The position numbers and the translations under genes are program-made. A stretch of DNA of 64,000 nucleotides, from NCBI GenBank assembly GCA_964419145.1, contig CAYQOM010000002.1, forward strand, positions 124,001-188,000, written 5' to 3'. Positions 52,709 to 61,519 of the stretch are shown here, in pieces (positions within the stretch are counted from its first letter, which is position 1; each line of letters opens with the position of its first letter). Below the pieces are notes generated by a model. The model made no database searches and was not told the origin of the DNA. It saw only the letters and a list, made by a program, of their open reading frames with translations. Source of the DNA: UBA2336 sp964419145 (GTDB taxonomy: Bacteria; Bacteroidota; Bacteroidia; Cytophagales; Cyclobacteriaceae).

Positions 52709-52731
52709 AATCCGGTCAAGTTACGTAACGC

Positions 52732-53724
52732 TTGGAAATAACTAAAAGTTTTAGGTCCAAATTATACACCCTTAACGAATCTGGTTTTGAGGATATTGCT
52801 TTGGAAATTTTCCGGTTTCAGGCACAGGAGAACCCGGTTTACCAGGCGTGGCTTAACAACATCAACGTGAACTGGCAGAAAGTGAGTGCTGTGGCTGAAA
52901 TCCCCTTTTTGCCCATCTCATTCTTTAAATCAATGCCACTAAAAACGGGTGACTGGCCTGATGTTACCGTATTTAAAAGCAGTACCACAACGGGAGGGGT
53001 ACCCAGCATTCACCATGTTCAAAATATCGATTTTTACCTGGCTCATGCGCAGCGGTGCTTCGAATATTTTTTCGGTTCAGTTTCTGATTACCACTTTTTT
53101 GCGCTACTGCCATCCTATCTGGAGCAGGGCCACTCATCCCTGGTAGCCATGATGGATCATTTCATTCGCCAAAGCAAGTCTAGCTTCTCAGATTTTTACA
53201 GGACTGACACAAGACGCTTGCTTCAGGATATCGCAGAGGCCAGGAGGGAAGGAAAGCGAAAAATTATTGTTTGGGGTGTTACCTACGCGTTATTGGATTT
53301 AGCCGAAGTAAACAACCCAAACCTATCTGACTGCCTAGTTTTTGAAACGGGTGGAATGAAAGGCAGGCGGAAGGAAATGACACGCCCCGAACTCCATGAA
53401 GTCCTTAAAAGAAGCTTCAAAGTGGATAAGATTTACTCAGAATATGGCATGACCGAGCTTTTTTCGCAGGCTTATACGGCCGGAGGGTCTGCCTTCCATT
53501 GCCCACCGTGGATGCGGGTGGTTATTCGGGAAATAGGGGACCCATTTAGCCGACTCGGGCCAAATAAATCGGGAGGCATAAACGTTATTGATTTGGCCAA
53601 TTTCAGCACCATCAGTTTTATCGAAACTGAAGATGCTGGCCTGCTTCTTGCAAATGGAGGGTTTGAAGTATCAGGCCGTTTGGACAATTCGGACATCCGG
53701 GGGTGTAACCTCATGGTTGAATAG
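52732..53724 (+). CDS. LuxE-like acyl-protein synthetase/acyltransferase
   Basis: 330 aa adenylate-forming-type protein. VFKSSTTTGGVPSIHHV is the nucleotide-binding Ser/Thr/Gly loop, and IYSEYGMTEL lies further on, as in LuxE and acyl-CoA ligase folds. No luciferase or reductase genes are nearby; the family in Bacteroidota is thought to activate fatty acids for surface lipids, which remains inference. The start codon is TTG 52732; no ATG precedes the conserved FEDIALEIFRFQ segment. Confidence 0.83.
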   Translation: MEITKSFRSKLYTLNESGFEDIALEIFRFQAQENPVYQAWLNNINVNWQKVSAVAEIPFLPISFFKSMPLKTGDWPDVTVFKSSTTTGGVPSIHHVQNIDFYLAHAQRCFEYFFGSVSDYHFFALLPSYLEQGHSSLVAMMDHFIRQSKSSFSDFYRTDTRRLLQDIAEARREGKRKIIVWGVTYALLDLAEVNNPNLSDCLVFETGGMKGRRKEMTRPELHEVLKRSFKVDKIYSEYGMTELFSQAYTAGGSAFHCPPWMRVVIREIGDPFSRLGPNKSGGINVIDLANFSTISFIETEDAGLLLANGGFEVSGRLDNSDIRGCNLMVE

Positions 53725-53763
53725 TCGATTTTTGCCGTTAAGCGGCACTAATCCACGGTCGGG

Positions 53764-53794
53764 TTTGTTTTGTTGCGAAACTATTCTATTTTTG
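53764..53794 (+). promoter_or_regulatory. promoter of the small lipoprotein gene
   Basis: TTTG (53764-53767), exactly 19 nt, TATTTTTG (53787-53794): a perfect match to TTTG-N19-TAnnTTTG. The start site near 53799 makes ATG 53797 unusable and supports ATG 53818. Confidence 0.7.
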
Positions 53795-53817
53795 AGATGA
53801 CGTTAAAGCCACTTCTA

Positions 53818-53943
53818 ATGAAAAAGTTAGTATTATTCCTTCTTTTAGCCGGTTTCATTTCTGCCTGCAGCCAGTATACGTGCCCTACCTATACCAAGGT
53901 TGAGACACCTGCCGCTAAAGAGGCCCCTGCTCAAAAAATCTGA
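53818..53943 (+). CDS. small 41-aa lipoprotein
   Basis: Signal MKKLVLFLLLAGFISAC with lipobox Cys17, then a 24-residue tail SQYTCPTYTKVETPAAKEAPAQKI, with Pro/Ala/Lys/Glu and one more Cys. Probably a short lipoprotein tethered to the envelope; function unknown. It ends 2 bp before the convergent response-regulator gene. An upstream in-frame ATG (53797) would add seven residues but lies at or before the promoter start site. Confidence 0.75.
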   Translation: MKKLVLFLLLAGFISACSQYTCPTYTKVETPAAKEAPAQKI

Positions 53944-53945
53944 TT

Positions 53946-55100
53946 TTACAGGTATTTTTTGACGTCTTCTTCCGTGATGGTTTCGGCTGACATGATGATA
54001 AGCCGTTCTACCACATTCCGTAATTCACGAATATTGCCAGTCCATTGATGCTTCTGTAATGCCGCAATTGCGGAATTATCGATTTTCTTCTTTTTGGAGC
54101 CCTGTTCTTCTGCCAGATCATTCAGAAATTTTTCAACCAGCAACGGAATATCCTCAATGCGCTCATTGAGCGAGGGTACTTTGACCACAATCACGCTAAG
54201 CCGGTGGTATAAATCCTCACGAAACCTTCCTTCTGCAATTTCTTTTTTTAAGTCTTTGTTGGTGGCAGCTAAAACGCGGACGTTTACCAAAATCTCCTTT
54301 TCTCCGCCCACGCGTGTGATTTTATTTTCCTGTAAAGCGCGTAACACTTTGGCCTGTGCTGAAAGGCTCATATCACCGATTTCATCCAGGAACAACGTAC
54401 CACCTTCAGCTTGTTCAAATTTTCCAATGCGTTGCTTGATGGCTGACGTGAATGATCCTTTCTCATGTCCGAATAATTCACTCTCAATAAGTTCGGAGGG
54501 TATAGCGGCACAGTTCACCTCAATCAGCGTTTTTTCTGAACGCTTACTTTTCTCATGAAGCTGGCGGGCAACCAGTTCTTTACCGCTTCCGTTGGGTCCC
54601 GTTATCAGAACACGGGCATCGGTTGGTGCCACTTTTTCAATCATCTCTTTCACTTGCTTGATGGCCTGCGACTCGCCCACCATTTCAGCATCTTTGCTGA
54701 TCTTCTTTTTTAGGGTGCGATTCTCCTCGCGCAAGGAGTTTCTCTCCAGCACGTTGCGCAAATGAATGAGAATTGTTTCTATGCTTTCAAAAGGCTTTTG
54801 GATGAAAAAGTATGCGCCACGCTTAATACTCTCCAGTGCCGTTTCTTTAGTGCCATGCGCGGAGATCATGATGAAAGGTGTGCCGATGCCTTCTTTTTTT
54901 ACCCGTTCCAATAATTCGATACCATCGATTTTAGGCATCTTAATGTCGCAAAAGGCAACGTCAAAATATTCCGATTGAAGTTTCTTGAGTGCCTCTTCAC
55001 CGTCTTTTGCTTCTTCTACTTCATGCTTTTCCTCTTCGAGTATTTCACGAAGCGAAGTGCGGATGGCCGCCATATCATCAACAACAAGTATTTTTCCCAT
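53946..55100 (-). CDS. sigma-54 activator-like response regulator lacking a DNA-binding domain
   Basis: 384 aa: receiver (phospho-acceptor D52 in FCDIKMP) and AAA+ central domain with Walker A GPNGSGKE (168-175), Walker B TLFLDE (235-240) and the R-finger region. The sigma-54-contact loop GAFTGA is replaced by GSFTSA (215-220), and the Fis-type helix-turn-helix is absent: the protein ends right after NIRELRNVVERLIIMSAETITEEDVKKYL. It may therefore not activate sigma-54 in the standard way. No cognate kinase adjacent. Confidence 0.9.
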   Translation of the reverse strand: MGKILVVDDMAAIRTSLREILEEEKHEVEEAKDGEEALKKLQSEYFDVAFCDIKMPKIDGIELLERVKKEGIGTPFIMISAHGTKETALESIKRGAYFFIQKPFESIETILIHLRNVLERNSLREENRTLKKKISKDAEMVGESQAIKQVKEMIEKVAPTDARVLITGPNGSGKELVARQLHEKSKRSEKTLIEVNCAAIPSELIESELFGHEKGSFTSAIKQRIGKFEQAEGGTLFLDEIGDMSLSAQAKVLRALQENKITRVGGEKEILVNVRVLAATNKDLKKEIAEGRFREDLYHRLSVIVVKVPSLNERIEDIPLLVEKFLNDLAEEQGSKKKKIDNSAIAALQKHQWTGNIRELRNVVERLIIMSAETITEEDVKKYL

Positions 55101-55116
55101 AGCGTAAATTCTGTTT

Positions 55117-55155
55117 TAAAATAAAAACCTTCAACGCGATATGCGAAGAAGGTTT
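55117..55155 (-). terminator. terminator after rnpB
   Basis: On the minus strand AAACCTTC (55155-55148), a 15-nt loop, GAAGGTTT (55132-55125) and a T-rich TTATTTT tail. Separates rnpB from the response regulator. Confidence 0.7.
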
Positions 55156-55170
55156 AATCAGTTAAAAATT

Positions 55171-55575
55171 GCAAACCTATAAGCCGGGTTTTGTGTCCAG
55201 TTTCTGAAAGTTATCAGGAACTGGATCCTTATCATTTATCTGGTCCCGAGACTTCGGGATCAATCGATCTACCCACCCCGATTTTCCGAACTAGTCGGGA
55301 ACTGAATCAGGCATTCATCATCGGGGCCTATTTGATCTTTCAACTCGCAAGGTTTACCGTGCGTCCGAAATTACTTTACGAACCGGTGGGCTCTTACCCC
55401 ACCTTTTCACTATCACCCCTTCCTGATAATAATCAGGAGCAGGCTACTTGTTTTCTGTGGCACTTTCTGTTTTCCGTTGTTGAGACGGAACCCCTTGATT
55501 TTCTCAAGGTGCGATTCCTGAAGTTGCCCGGACTTTCCTCCCCCCGATAAATCGGAGAGCGATAAGGCAGTTTGC
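55171..55575 (-). ncRNA. rnpB: RNase P RNA (bacterial type A)
   Basis: Catalytic RNA of tRNA 5' maturation, about 405 nt. P1 pairs GCAAAC (5') with GTTTGC (3'). The conserved GAGGAAAGTCCGGGC, ACAGAAA, GGTAAACC and the 3' AACCCGGCTTATAG are all recognisable on the minus strand. The 5' end agrees with a TACCTTTG box at 55587-55580. A plus-strand open frame over this region is a shadow. Confidence 0.95.
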
Positions 55576-55579
55576 AACG

Positions 55580-55587
55580 CAAAGGTA
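55580..55587 (-). promoter_or_regulatory. -7 box of rnpB
   Basis: Minus-strand TACCTTTG matches TAnnTTTG and lies 5 nt before the P1 helix, exactly where a -7 element should be if transcription starts at the RNA 5' end (55575). Confidence 0.6.
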
Positions 55588-55595
55588 AGCAAATT

Positions 55596-55994
55596 TCAGT
55601 GAATGTCTTTTCCGGTAAGCTTGTACTCGTATTGATCGGCCAACTGAGCAACCTCCTGAACCATAAATTTTATCTCCTCTTCAGAGGCAGCATCAGCCAG
55701 GCAAGTAGCCTCAACTTTCAAATGACCATCTTCGATCATGAATTTACTGTAGTCGAAATTGGCGTGTACCCGAAGTAATTCCTGTGCATCAATCCCGTTT
55801 ACGGTATCGCTCACTTTTGAAATGAGTACCGCACGGGTTTTACCAGACACTTTACTTTTCTCAGTGTATGCCAATACAGTTTGAAACCGATTATCTTTCA
55901 AGGGAACAACAATGATGCATTTAACATCATCATACTCCGTAAATGTGCCACCAATCTGTTCGGCATATTTTTTAATAGTAGAGGTTAGGTTCAT
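55596..55994 (-). CDS. YbjN-like small protein
   Basis: 132 aa, predicted soluble alpha/beta protein with the layout of YbjN/type III secretion chaperone-like folds (N-terminal helix, curved sheet VVPLKDNRFQTVLAY.. KTRAVLISKVSDTV, C-terminal helix EEEIKFMVQEVAQLADQYEYKL). The family assignment is by overall pattern only. No motif points to a reaction. Confidence 0.6.
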   Translation of the reverse strand: MNLTSTIKKYAEQIGGTFTEYDDVKCIIVVPLKDNRFQTVLAYTEKSKVSGKTRAVLISKVSDTVNGIDAQELLRVHANFDYSKFMIEDGHLKVEATCLADAASEEEIKFMVQEVAQLADQYEYKLTGKDIH

Positions 55995-56064
55995 GGCTTG
56001 CTGATTTTAATAACCTTGAAGGTATAAAAACCAGCCGGAAAATGCAGGAGAGAAAATGTTTTTT

Positions 56065-56946
56065 TTAAAACTGAAGGACATTGAAGGATACATCTCCACC
56101 CGATAATTCAATGGCTGGGGCGGGCAGTTTAACCAGGTTTAGAATGTAGATGGCGGTGTTTAGTAGTTTTGAGCGTGACCGGATATGCGTCAGGTCAAAA
56201 TCAAGCCCGATATAGAATTGCCGATTCGCACGGAAGCCGGCCATTTGATTTTGCTGGTCGGTGGCGTACACCATACCATCGGCTCCGTAACCGACCGCCA
56301 GGTTCAGCCATTTTGGAAACCGGATGAATTTGTCGGTATCAATAGACAGCCAATAGGTTTGACCATTATAATCTTTTACAAGTTCACTGATCAGCCCATT
56401 GCCAAGGGTATTATCATTTCGCAAGGCTGGGTAGGGTGTACGTTGAAAAGAAATTTTTGGATGCAACCTGACCTCATTCCACAAAACAGTTTGACCATGA
56501 TAGAAAGCTGCCCCGCCTGCATTGGCTAGCACGTCAGTCGTGGAGGCACCATAATCGACAGAAAAGCCATCAAAGATTTCAATTGGCAGCAATATCAAGA
56601 ATCCGGTAACCGATCCCCACAGGTGTGCTTTTTTTGTATTCACATCACACCACTGCAGGCTTTTGGATGTGGCCTGACTTAAATGAAATGCCGAATAGAA
56701 ATGCCCGGCTTTATCAAGTTGTTTCCATTGTCTGCTGTCGTTGAAAAAGGTAAAAGATTGTTTGTCCGTGTTCTTATACCACAATTGATTCAATCCGACC
56801 ATTGCAGCCGTGTAACCACTTCCGCCAATAATGATAAAAGATTTTAATCTTTTGGTGTTGGGTTGAGCAGGGATGCTGTCTGCCTGGGAAAAGCATGATG
56901 ATACAAACAGCAAAGCAAGAGAAGTGACGAATGCCCTACTCGCCAT
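56065..56946 (-). CDS. DUF2279-like envelope protein
   Basis: 293 aa. Signal or lipoprotein leader MASRAFVTSLALLFVSSCFSQADS (possible lipobox Cys18). The body carries the conserved DKAGHFYSAFHLSQ, and IFDGFSVDYGASTTDVLANAGGAAFYHGQ with several His and Asp as in DUF2279 predicted periplasmic proteins. A longer start at 56973 is open but would overlap tamB by 38 bp; ATG 56946 overlaps it by 11 bp and begins at the signal. Translated with tamB. Confidence 0.75.
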   Translation of the reverse strand: MASRAFVTSLALLFVSSCFSQADSIPAQPNTKRLKSFIIIGGSGYTAAMVGLNQLWYKNTDKQSFTFFNDSRQWKQLDKAGHFYSAFHLSQATSKSLQWCDVNTKKAHLWGSVTGFLILLPIEIFDGFSVDYGASTTDVLANAGGAAFYHGQTVLWNEVRLHPKISFQRTPYPALRNDNTLGNGLISELVKDYNGQTYWLSIDTDKFIRFPKWLNLAVGYGADGMVYATDQQNQMAGFRANRQFYIGLDFDLTHIRSRSKLLNTAIYILNLVKLPAPAIELSGGDVSFNVLQF

Positions 56947-59900
56947 CGTCTTCCTCTTTAGTTCCTTCGTCATTTAATTCCTCATCCTCTTCATCAGGAA
57001 GTGGTCGTCTGTTTTTTTCGCGACTAGATTTGAGCAAATCTTTAAATTCATTGAAACTTTGCGTGTGCATTAAGCTTACACCGGTAGTAATTATACTTTG
57101 GTTGTTAAAGGTATTAAGCAGTGGGTTAACATTTGTACGGCTGTACATCTTCACTTTGAATTTTCCATCAGGTGAAAGCAGGTAGTCCACTGTCCAGTCG
57201 CCAATGGCGGAGGCAACATCATTGCGTGTATCCACACCTGCGGTTGGCTGTGCCTGATTACCGATGGTGCCATCGCGTGTGATGCGTAGCCGCCCATTCA
57301 TAAACGTATATGACATACGCAACTGAAACGTGTTAAAGGCTTCCTGATCCATACTACCCAGGTCTACATCAATTTCCAGGTTCTCATCTACCTGGCTTAA
57401 CCAATAGCTGAGTTGGTTGGAGAAGAGCTCACTCACACTGTTAACCAATGATCCGCTGGTGTTAAACGATTCGGGTGGAGAGAATCTTCTGAGCACGATC
57501 AAGCTGAATACCTGTCGTTTCAATTCCTGTTCATCGAGGCTGTTTTTGAAACGGGTAAACTCAAGGTCAAGGGCTACAGACCCTCGGTTCTCCACCGGAA
57601 TTGATTTGGGAAGATCGCGTGAAGTGATATCAAAATTGATTAAAGGCGAAAGCATGGGGCCATCCAGTTTCAGTAGCACCTGAACAGGATATTTTCGTTT
57701 CACCTGCGGCACGTTCGCCAGTGTAGGATCATTTAAGATGGGGGCAAGGGAAGCCAGTTGGTTGTACGTGGCATCAATACGCATCGTGCCTTGATACGGA
57801 TCGCCATACCAGGCAATTGAACTTCCGGGCTGAATCTGGAATTCTTTATTGATAATATCATACAAAGTAAAGTTGTACCAGCCTTCCGTAAATTCAATCG
57901 GCCCGAACATATTGAATTCGCCTTTCGTGTCGAGTTGAAGTTTTATTTTTCCATTTCCCCGTCCGCGGATGATATCACCTGCTTTTAAGTCGAAAATAAT
58001 TTCACAATAGGCATCAGGTGTAACATCCAGATTAAAGTCAATGGTAACGCCAGTGAGTTTTATTTTTCTGGCTTCGTCAATGTTTTGAGAAACCTGGTAG
58101 GTTGAATCTTTAAAATTGACAAAGTTGATATAGTCTTTTTGTTCCACGGATGAACTTCCGCTGATGGGAATGTACATGCGTGTATTTTTTCGTGTAGATG
58201 CCGTTGCGCTGATAACCAGGTTATCAATCGGACCTCTGAAGTTTACGGTGCCTGAGGCATACGCCTGGCCGTAGAACAGTGAATTATCTTTTGCTGTTGT
58301 ATTAAGCACCTGAAAATCATCAAACTGACCATTCAGGGCAATTCGCATATTTTTGAAGTTCTCATGGGTTATCGCCCCGCTCAACTTTCCTTTATTGCGG
58401 AGGGCATCCGTCAACTCAATTTCTTTGAAATAGATCGAGCTGGGGGTTAATCCCAATATACCTTTAAATTGATATACTGTTTTAAGGTAATTGATCATCA
58501 TGGCACCATTTTCCAACTGTCCCTCGCCATTGAGCAATGGTTCTGCCAGCGTGCCTGAAACTTTGTAATCTCCTGTAAGCGTGCCTTGAAACTGACTGAA
58601 GATATCGTCAATGAAAGGTTCAAAAATTCTAAGATTAGCTTTGTTGAATGTAGCGGTAATGGAAAGGGGACTTTTCTTGTCGGTCGGATTGTAGAAGCCC
58701 CTGCAATTTACAATGCGGTTCTCCAGCCGATCAATAAAGAATTCGAGATTAAAAATGCGTTTAACCGGATCCCACACATTGTTGCCGGTAATGTTTCCAA
58801 AAAGGAAATCATCTACCAATAAATGTTTAACCGAAAGTGTGTTCTGTATATTTTGTTGCTTGTAAAAATTATTAAGGACAATAACTGAATTTAACTCACC
58901 TTCGAGCTGACGGATGATTAATGGGTTGATGGTGGTCAGATCGAAATTGGAAACCGAAAGCGTGAGCTGTTTGGATGAGTCGGCAGAAATTCTTCCATTT
59001 AATGTAATCGCTTGTTGAAGTTGTGTAAAACCAAAATTGTTGAAACGCCACTCTTTGCCTGAAATTTTTATGCTGTTATTCGGAATGACCTCCCATTTTT
59101 TTTCAAGCATGCTGATGGTGGAAGGGAGCAGTTGAATTCGTGTACTGTCATGAAAATCGATGATGCCTGAAAGGTCAATGCGGTTTGTTGTTTCTTGTTG
59201 TGCAATGCTGAGGTCTACATCCATGTGGCTTTTATCCCACACCACCTCGCTGTATAAGTTACGGGTTTTAAGCCGCCCGATCTCCTGTTTGTTTGAAAAT
59301 AGGTAGACCATGGCCAGGGCCTCGGTGCTGTCAGCGTCTTTGGAGGCGTGAAGGTCGAACTCGGTTTGGTAAAGAAAATTGTTGCCATATCGGATCGTGT
59401 CAATTTCAGTGAATGCTTGTACAGATGAGACTGGCCCGTTCAAAAATCTGCCTTCAATAAATGTATTTTTACTTACATCCAGATCAACGTTCAGTAACGT
59501 CATAATGGGTTTAATTTCCTTTATCGTAACCGTAAAATCGGCCGCATATCGTTCAGGTATGTTTCTTTTCTGACTGTAGTATTGTGTTATGGCTTCATCA
59601 TCGTTTTTAATGTTAAGTTGAAATTCTTTTATTAGTTGCGGAATATCCTTGAACAACCGCGATAAATAGAAGTTACCGGTTACGTTGGCATCAACGAGAT
59701 TCGATCGTACTTTAACCTGACGTTGATTATTCGAATTTTTACTTTCAAGCCCAATCTCGTCAAGTGATAACTGCTGATCTTCGAATTGAACAAAAAGATC
59801 ATTCAAGTCAGCTTTCCCAACAAGGCTGTCTAACGAAAATCCCTGGATGTCAACATCCAGCGTACTGCTTAAGAAAAGTTCTTTTTTCGTTAAGTAAAGT

Positions 59901-61519
59901 TTATGCAAGTAAGCCGTGTCCAGTTTTCCGGTAAGTTTAATCTCATTGATTTTATTCCGGAGATCGATTGACCCAGTCGCACGAAATTCAAGGTTAGGAT
60001 CATTGATTTCAATTTTGCCACTAAAAAATTCAGCCGCAAAGCGTGCATTGGTTTTAATGTTGCTATACGTGTAATTGCGAATGCCCAATGATTCAACGGT
60101 GCCATCCAATTTAAAATCTGCAGTACTTTGGGTTAAACCTTTACCGCTGATTCTTCCATTCATGCTAACAGCCTGAAAGTTCAGGGTGTCATCGAGATAC
60201 TTGCCGAGGTTAAAGTTGATGAGTTTAAGTTTACCCGCATAACTTGACCGATCAACTACTTGCTCATCTACTTTGAAGTTGATATCTGAAATGATGGTAC
60301 CGATTTCACTGGAGAAAGTTCCGTTGGCTACAAAGTCTGTAGGGAAGCCAAGAAACTCGCCATAAACATTTAGTCGGCCAAGCGGTTGTAATCGTTTTGT
60401 TATTTTGTCATCGAACAGAAATCCAAGATCTGTGAAGCTTACCTGTGATTGTTTCAGGTTGAGTAAAATGAATGTTTCATTGATATCGGGCAGACCATCC
60501 ATTTCAAGAGAGCCTTTCAGGTGAGTCTGGCTCCCCGCCCGGATATCCATATCGCTAAAACGGAAGCGATTTATTTTGCCTTTAAAAATTCCACTAACTG
60601 AAACCGGTTGCGACATGTTAGGCGGGAGGGGAGCGAAAACAGCAAGATCTTTTGGGTGTATAACCGTGTTGGTTAACGATGCAAATACATTTACCTGGTT
60701 TAGGAAGTCACCCAGGTCGCGTTGACTGGAATATTCAAACCGAACCGTATCGGATATTATACTTTCACCAGCTCGTGCCTTAATGCCCAAGAATTCCATC
60801 GATTGTTGGGATATCCGGTAAAATGTTGACAGCTCATGAATGGTGAAGTCATGTTTTGTTTCTGTGGCTGTTAAGCTTCTGACATTGAATTGGATCGTGT
60901 CACCTTGAATAAGAAAGTTTTGAAGCTCAATATCCGGTGCATCAATTGCAAAGTGATTCGGATCAAACCTTCGCGCCAGTGTATCGCGATCCGTGTTATA
61001 TGTAAAAAGCGTGTTGGTAAGAATTGCTTCTCCTATCGAAATCACTCCGCCTCCACCACCTTTGCCGGAACCGGACATTTTATTTACCCCCTTCACAAAA
61101 ACATTGATGTTCAGGTTGCGGCTTGTATCCGTTTCGGCAATCGTTTTAAAATTTACCTGAACACCATTCATGATTACTGCATCCAGGCTGATGTTTTTAT
61201 CCTGAAATAAATCAGTGAACCGGTAATTCAGCCGAAGTTCCTCGACTCCAATCATGGTATTCCCTTCAGGGTCAACAATGGTCACACCTTCCATGTATAT
61301 GCGATCGAACCAGTTTATGTCAATCCGCTCAACGCTGGATTTGAATCCCGTAACCTGGGAGAGTCTTTTAAGGAAGCGATTGGATAAGCTGCCTTGAACA
61401 GCCGGTATTTGAATAATAAAGAAGGAGGATATAATCAGAATTAAAAAAATGTACAATCCGTAAAGCGTTATGCTTTTCAGCCAATACAATATCCGATTTT
61501 TGATAACTTGCAGGTTCAT
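56936..61519 (-). CDS. tamB: translocation and assembly module protein TamB (DUF490)
   Basis: 1527 aa. A single N-terminal membrane anchor (about 17-37) is followed by a very long beta-rich AsmA/TamB-type body that would span the periplasm as a lipid-transfer groove. The C-terminal TamB domain (about 1150-1480) has SLIVLRRFSPPES, NQLSYWLSQVDENLEIDVDLG and RMSYTFMNGRLRITRDG. The last ~25 residues are strongly acidic (DEEDEELNDEGTKEEDDGE). Its partner TamA may be the one-POTRA barrel gene at 6160-7659 (inference). Its start codon is interleaved with that of tsaD. Confidence 0.93.
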   Translation of the reverse strand: MNLQVIKNRILYWLKSITLYGLYIFLILIISSFFIIQIPAVQGSLSNRFLKRLSQVTGFKSSVERIDINWFDRIYMEGVTIVDPEGNTMIGVEELRLNYRFTDLFQDKNISLDAVIMNGVQVNFKTIAETDTSRNLNINVFVKGVNKMSGSGKGGGGGVISIGEAILTNTLFTYNTDRDTLARRFDPNHFAIDAPDIELQNFLIQGDTIQFNVRSLTATETKHDFTIHELSTFYRISQQSMEFLGIKARAGESIISDTVRFEYSSQRDLGDFLNQVNVFASLTNTVIHPKDLAVFAPLPPNMSQPVSVSGIFKGKINRFRFSDMDIRAGSQTHLKGSLEMDGLPDINETFILLNLKQSQVSFTDLGFLFDDKITKRLQPLGRLNVYGEFLGFPTDFVANGTFSSEIGTIISDINFKVDEQVVDRSSYAGKLKLINFNLGKYLDDTLNFQAVSMNGRISGKGLTQSTADFKLDGTVESLGIRNYTYSNIKTNARFAAEFFSGKIEINDPNLEFRATGSIDLRNKINEIKLTGKLDTAYLHKLYLTKKELFLSSTLDVDIQGFSLDSLVGKADLNDLFVQFEDQQLSLDEIGLESKNSNNQRQVKVRSNLVDANVTGNFYLSRLFKDIPQLIKEFQLNIKNDDEAITQYYSQKRNIPERYAADFTVTIKEIKPIMTLLNVDLDVSKNTFIEGRFLNGPVSSVQAFTEIDTIRYGNNFLYQTEFDLHASKDADSTEALAMVYLFSNKQEIGRLKTRNLYSEVVWDKSHMDVDLSIAQQETTNRIDLSGIIDFHDSTRIQLLPSTISMLEKKWEVIPNNSIKISGKEWRFNNFGFTQLQQAITLNGRISADSSKQLTLSVSNFDLTTINPLIIRQLEGELNSVIVLNNFYKQQNIQNTLSVKHLLVDDFLFGNITGNNVWDPVKRIFNLEFFIDRLENRIVNCRGFYNPTDKKSPLSITATFNKANLRIFEPFIDDIFSQFQGTLTGDYKVSGTLAEPLLNGEGQLENGAMMINYLKTVYQFKGILGLTPSSIYFKEIELTDALRNKGKLSGAITHENFKNMRIALNGQFDDFQVLNTTAKDNSLFYGQAYASGTVNFRGPIDNLVISATASTRKNTRMYIPISGSSSVEQKDYINFVNFKDSTYQVSQNIDEARKIKLTGVTIDFNLDVTPDAYCEIIFDLKAGDIIRGRGNGKIKLQLDTKGEFNMFGPIEFTEGWYNFTLYDIINKEFQIQPGSSIAWYGDPYQGTMRIDATYNQLASLAPILNDPTLANVPQVKRKYPVQVLLKLDGPMLSPLINFDITSRDLPKSIPVENRGSVALDLEFTRFKNSLDEQELKRQVFSLIVLRRFSPPESFNTSGSLVNSVSELFSNQLSYWLSQVDENLEIDVDLGSMDQEAFNTFQLRMSYTFMNGRLRITRDGTIGNQAQPTAGVDTRNDVASAIGDWTVDYLLSPDGKFKVKMYSRTNVNPLLNTFNNQSIITTGVSLMHTQSFNEFKDLLKSSREKNRRPLPDEEDEELNDEGTKEEDDGE

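Noticed and set aside
53797..53817. Earlier ATG for the small lipoprotein (adds MTLKPLL)
   Set aside because: It sits at or before the start site predicted by the promoter, and the signal peptide proper starts at 53818.
55191..55550. 119-aa plus-strand open frame
   Set aside because: It lies entirely antisense to the RNase P RNA, whose conserved motifs explain the region.
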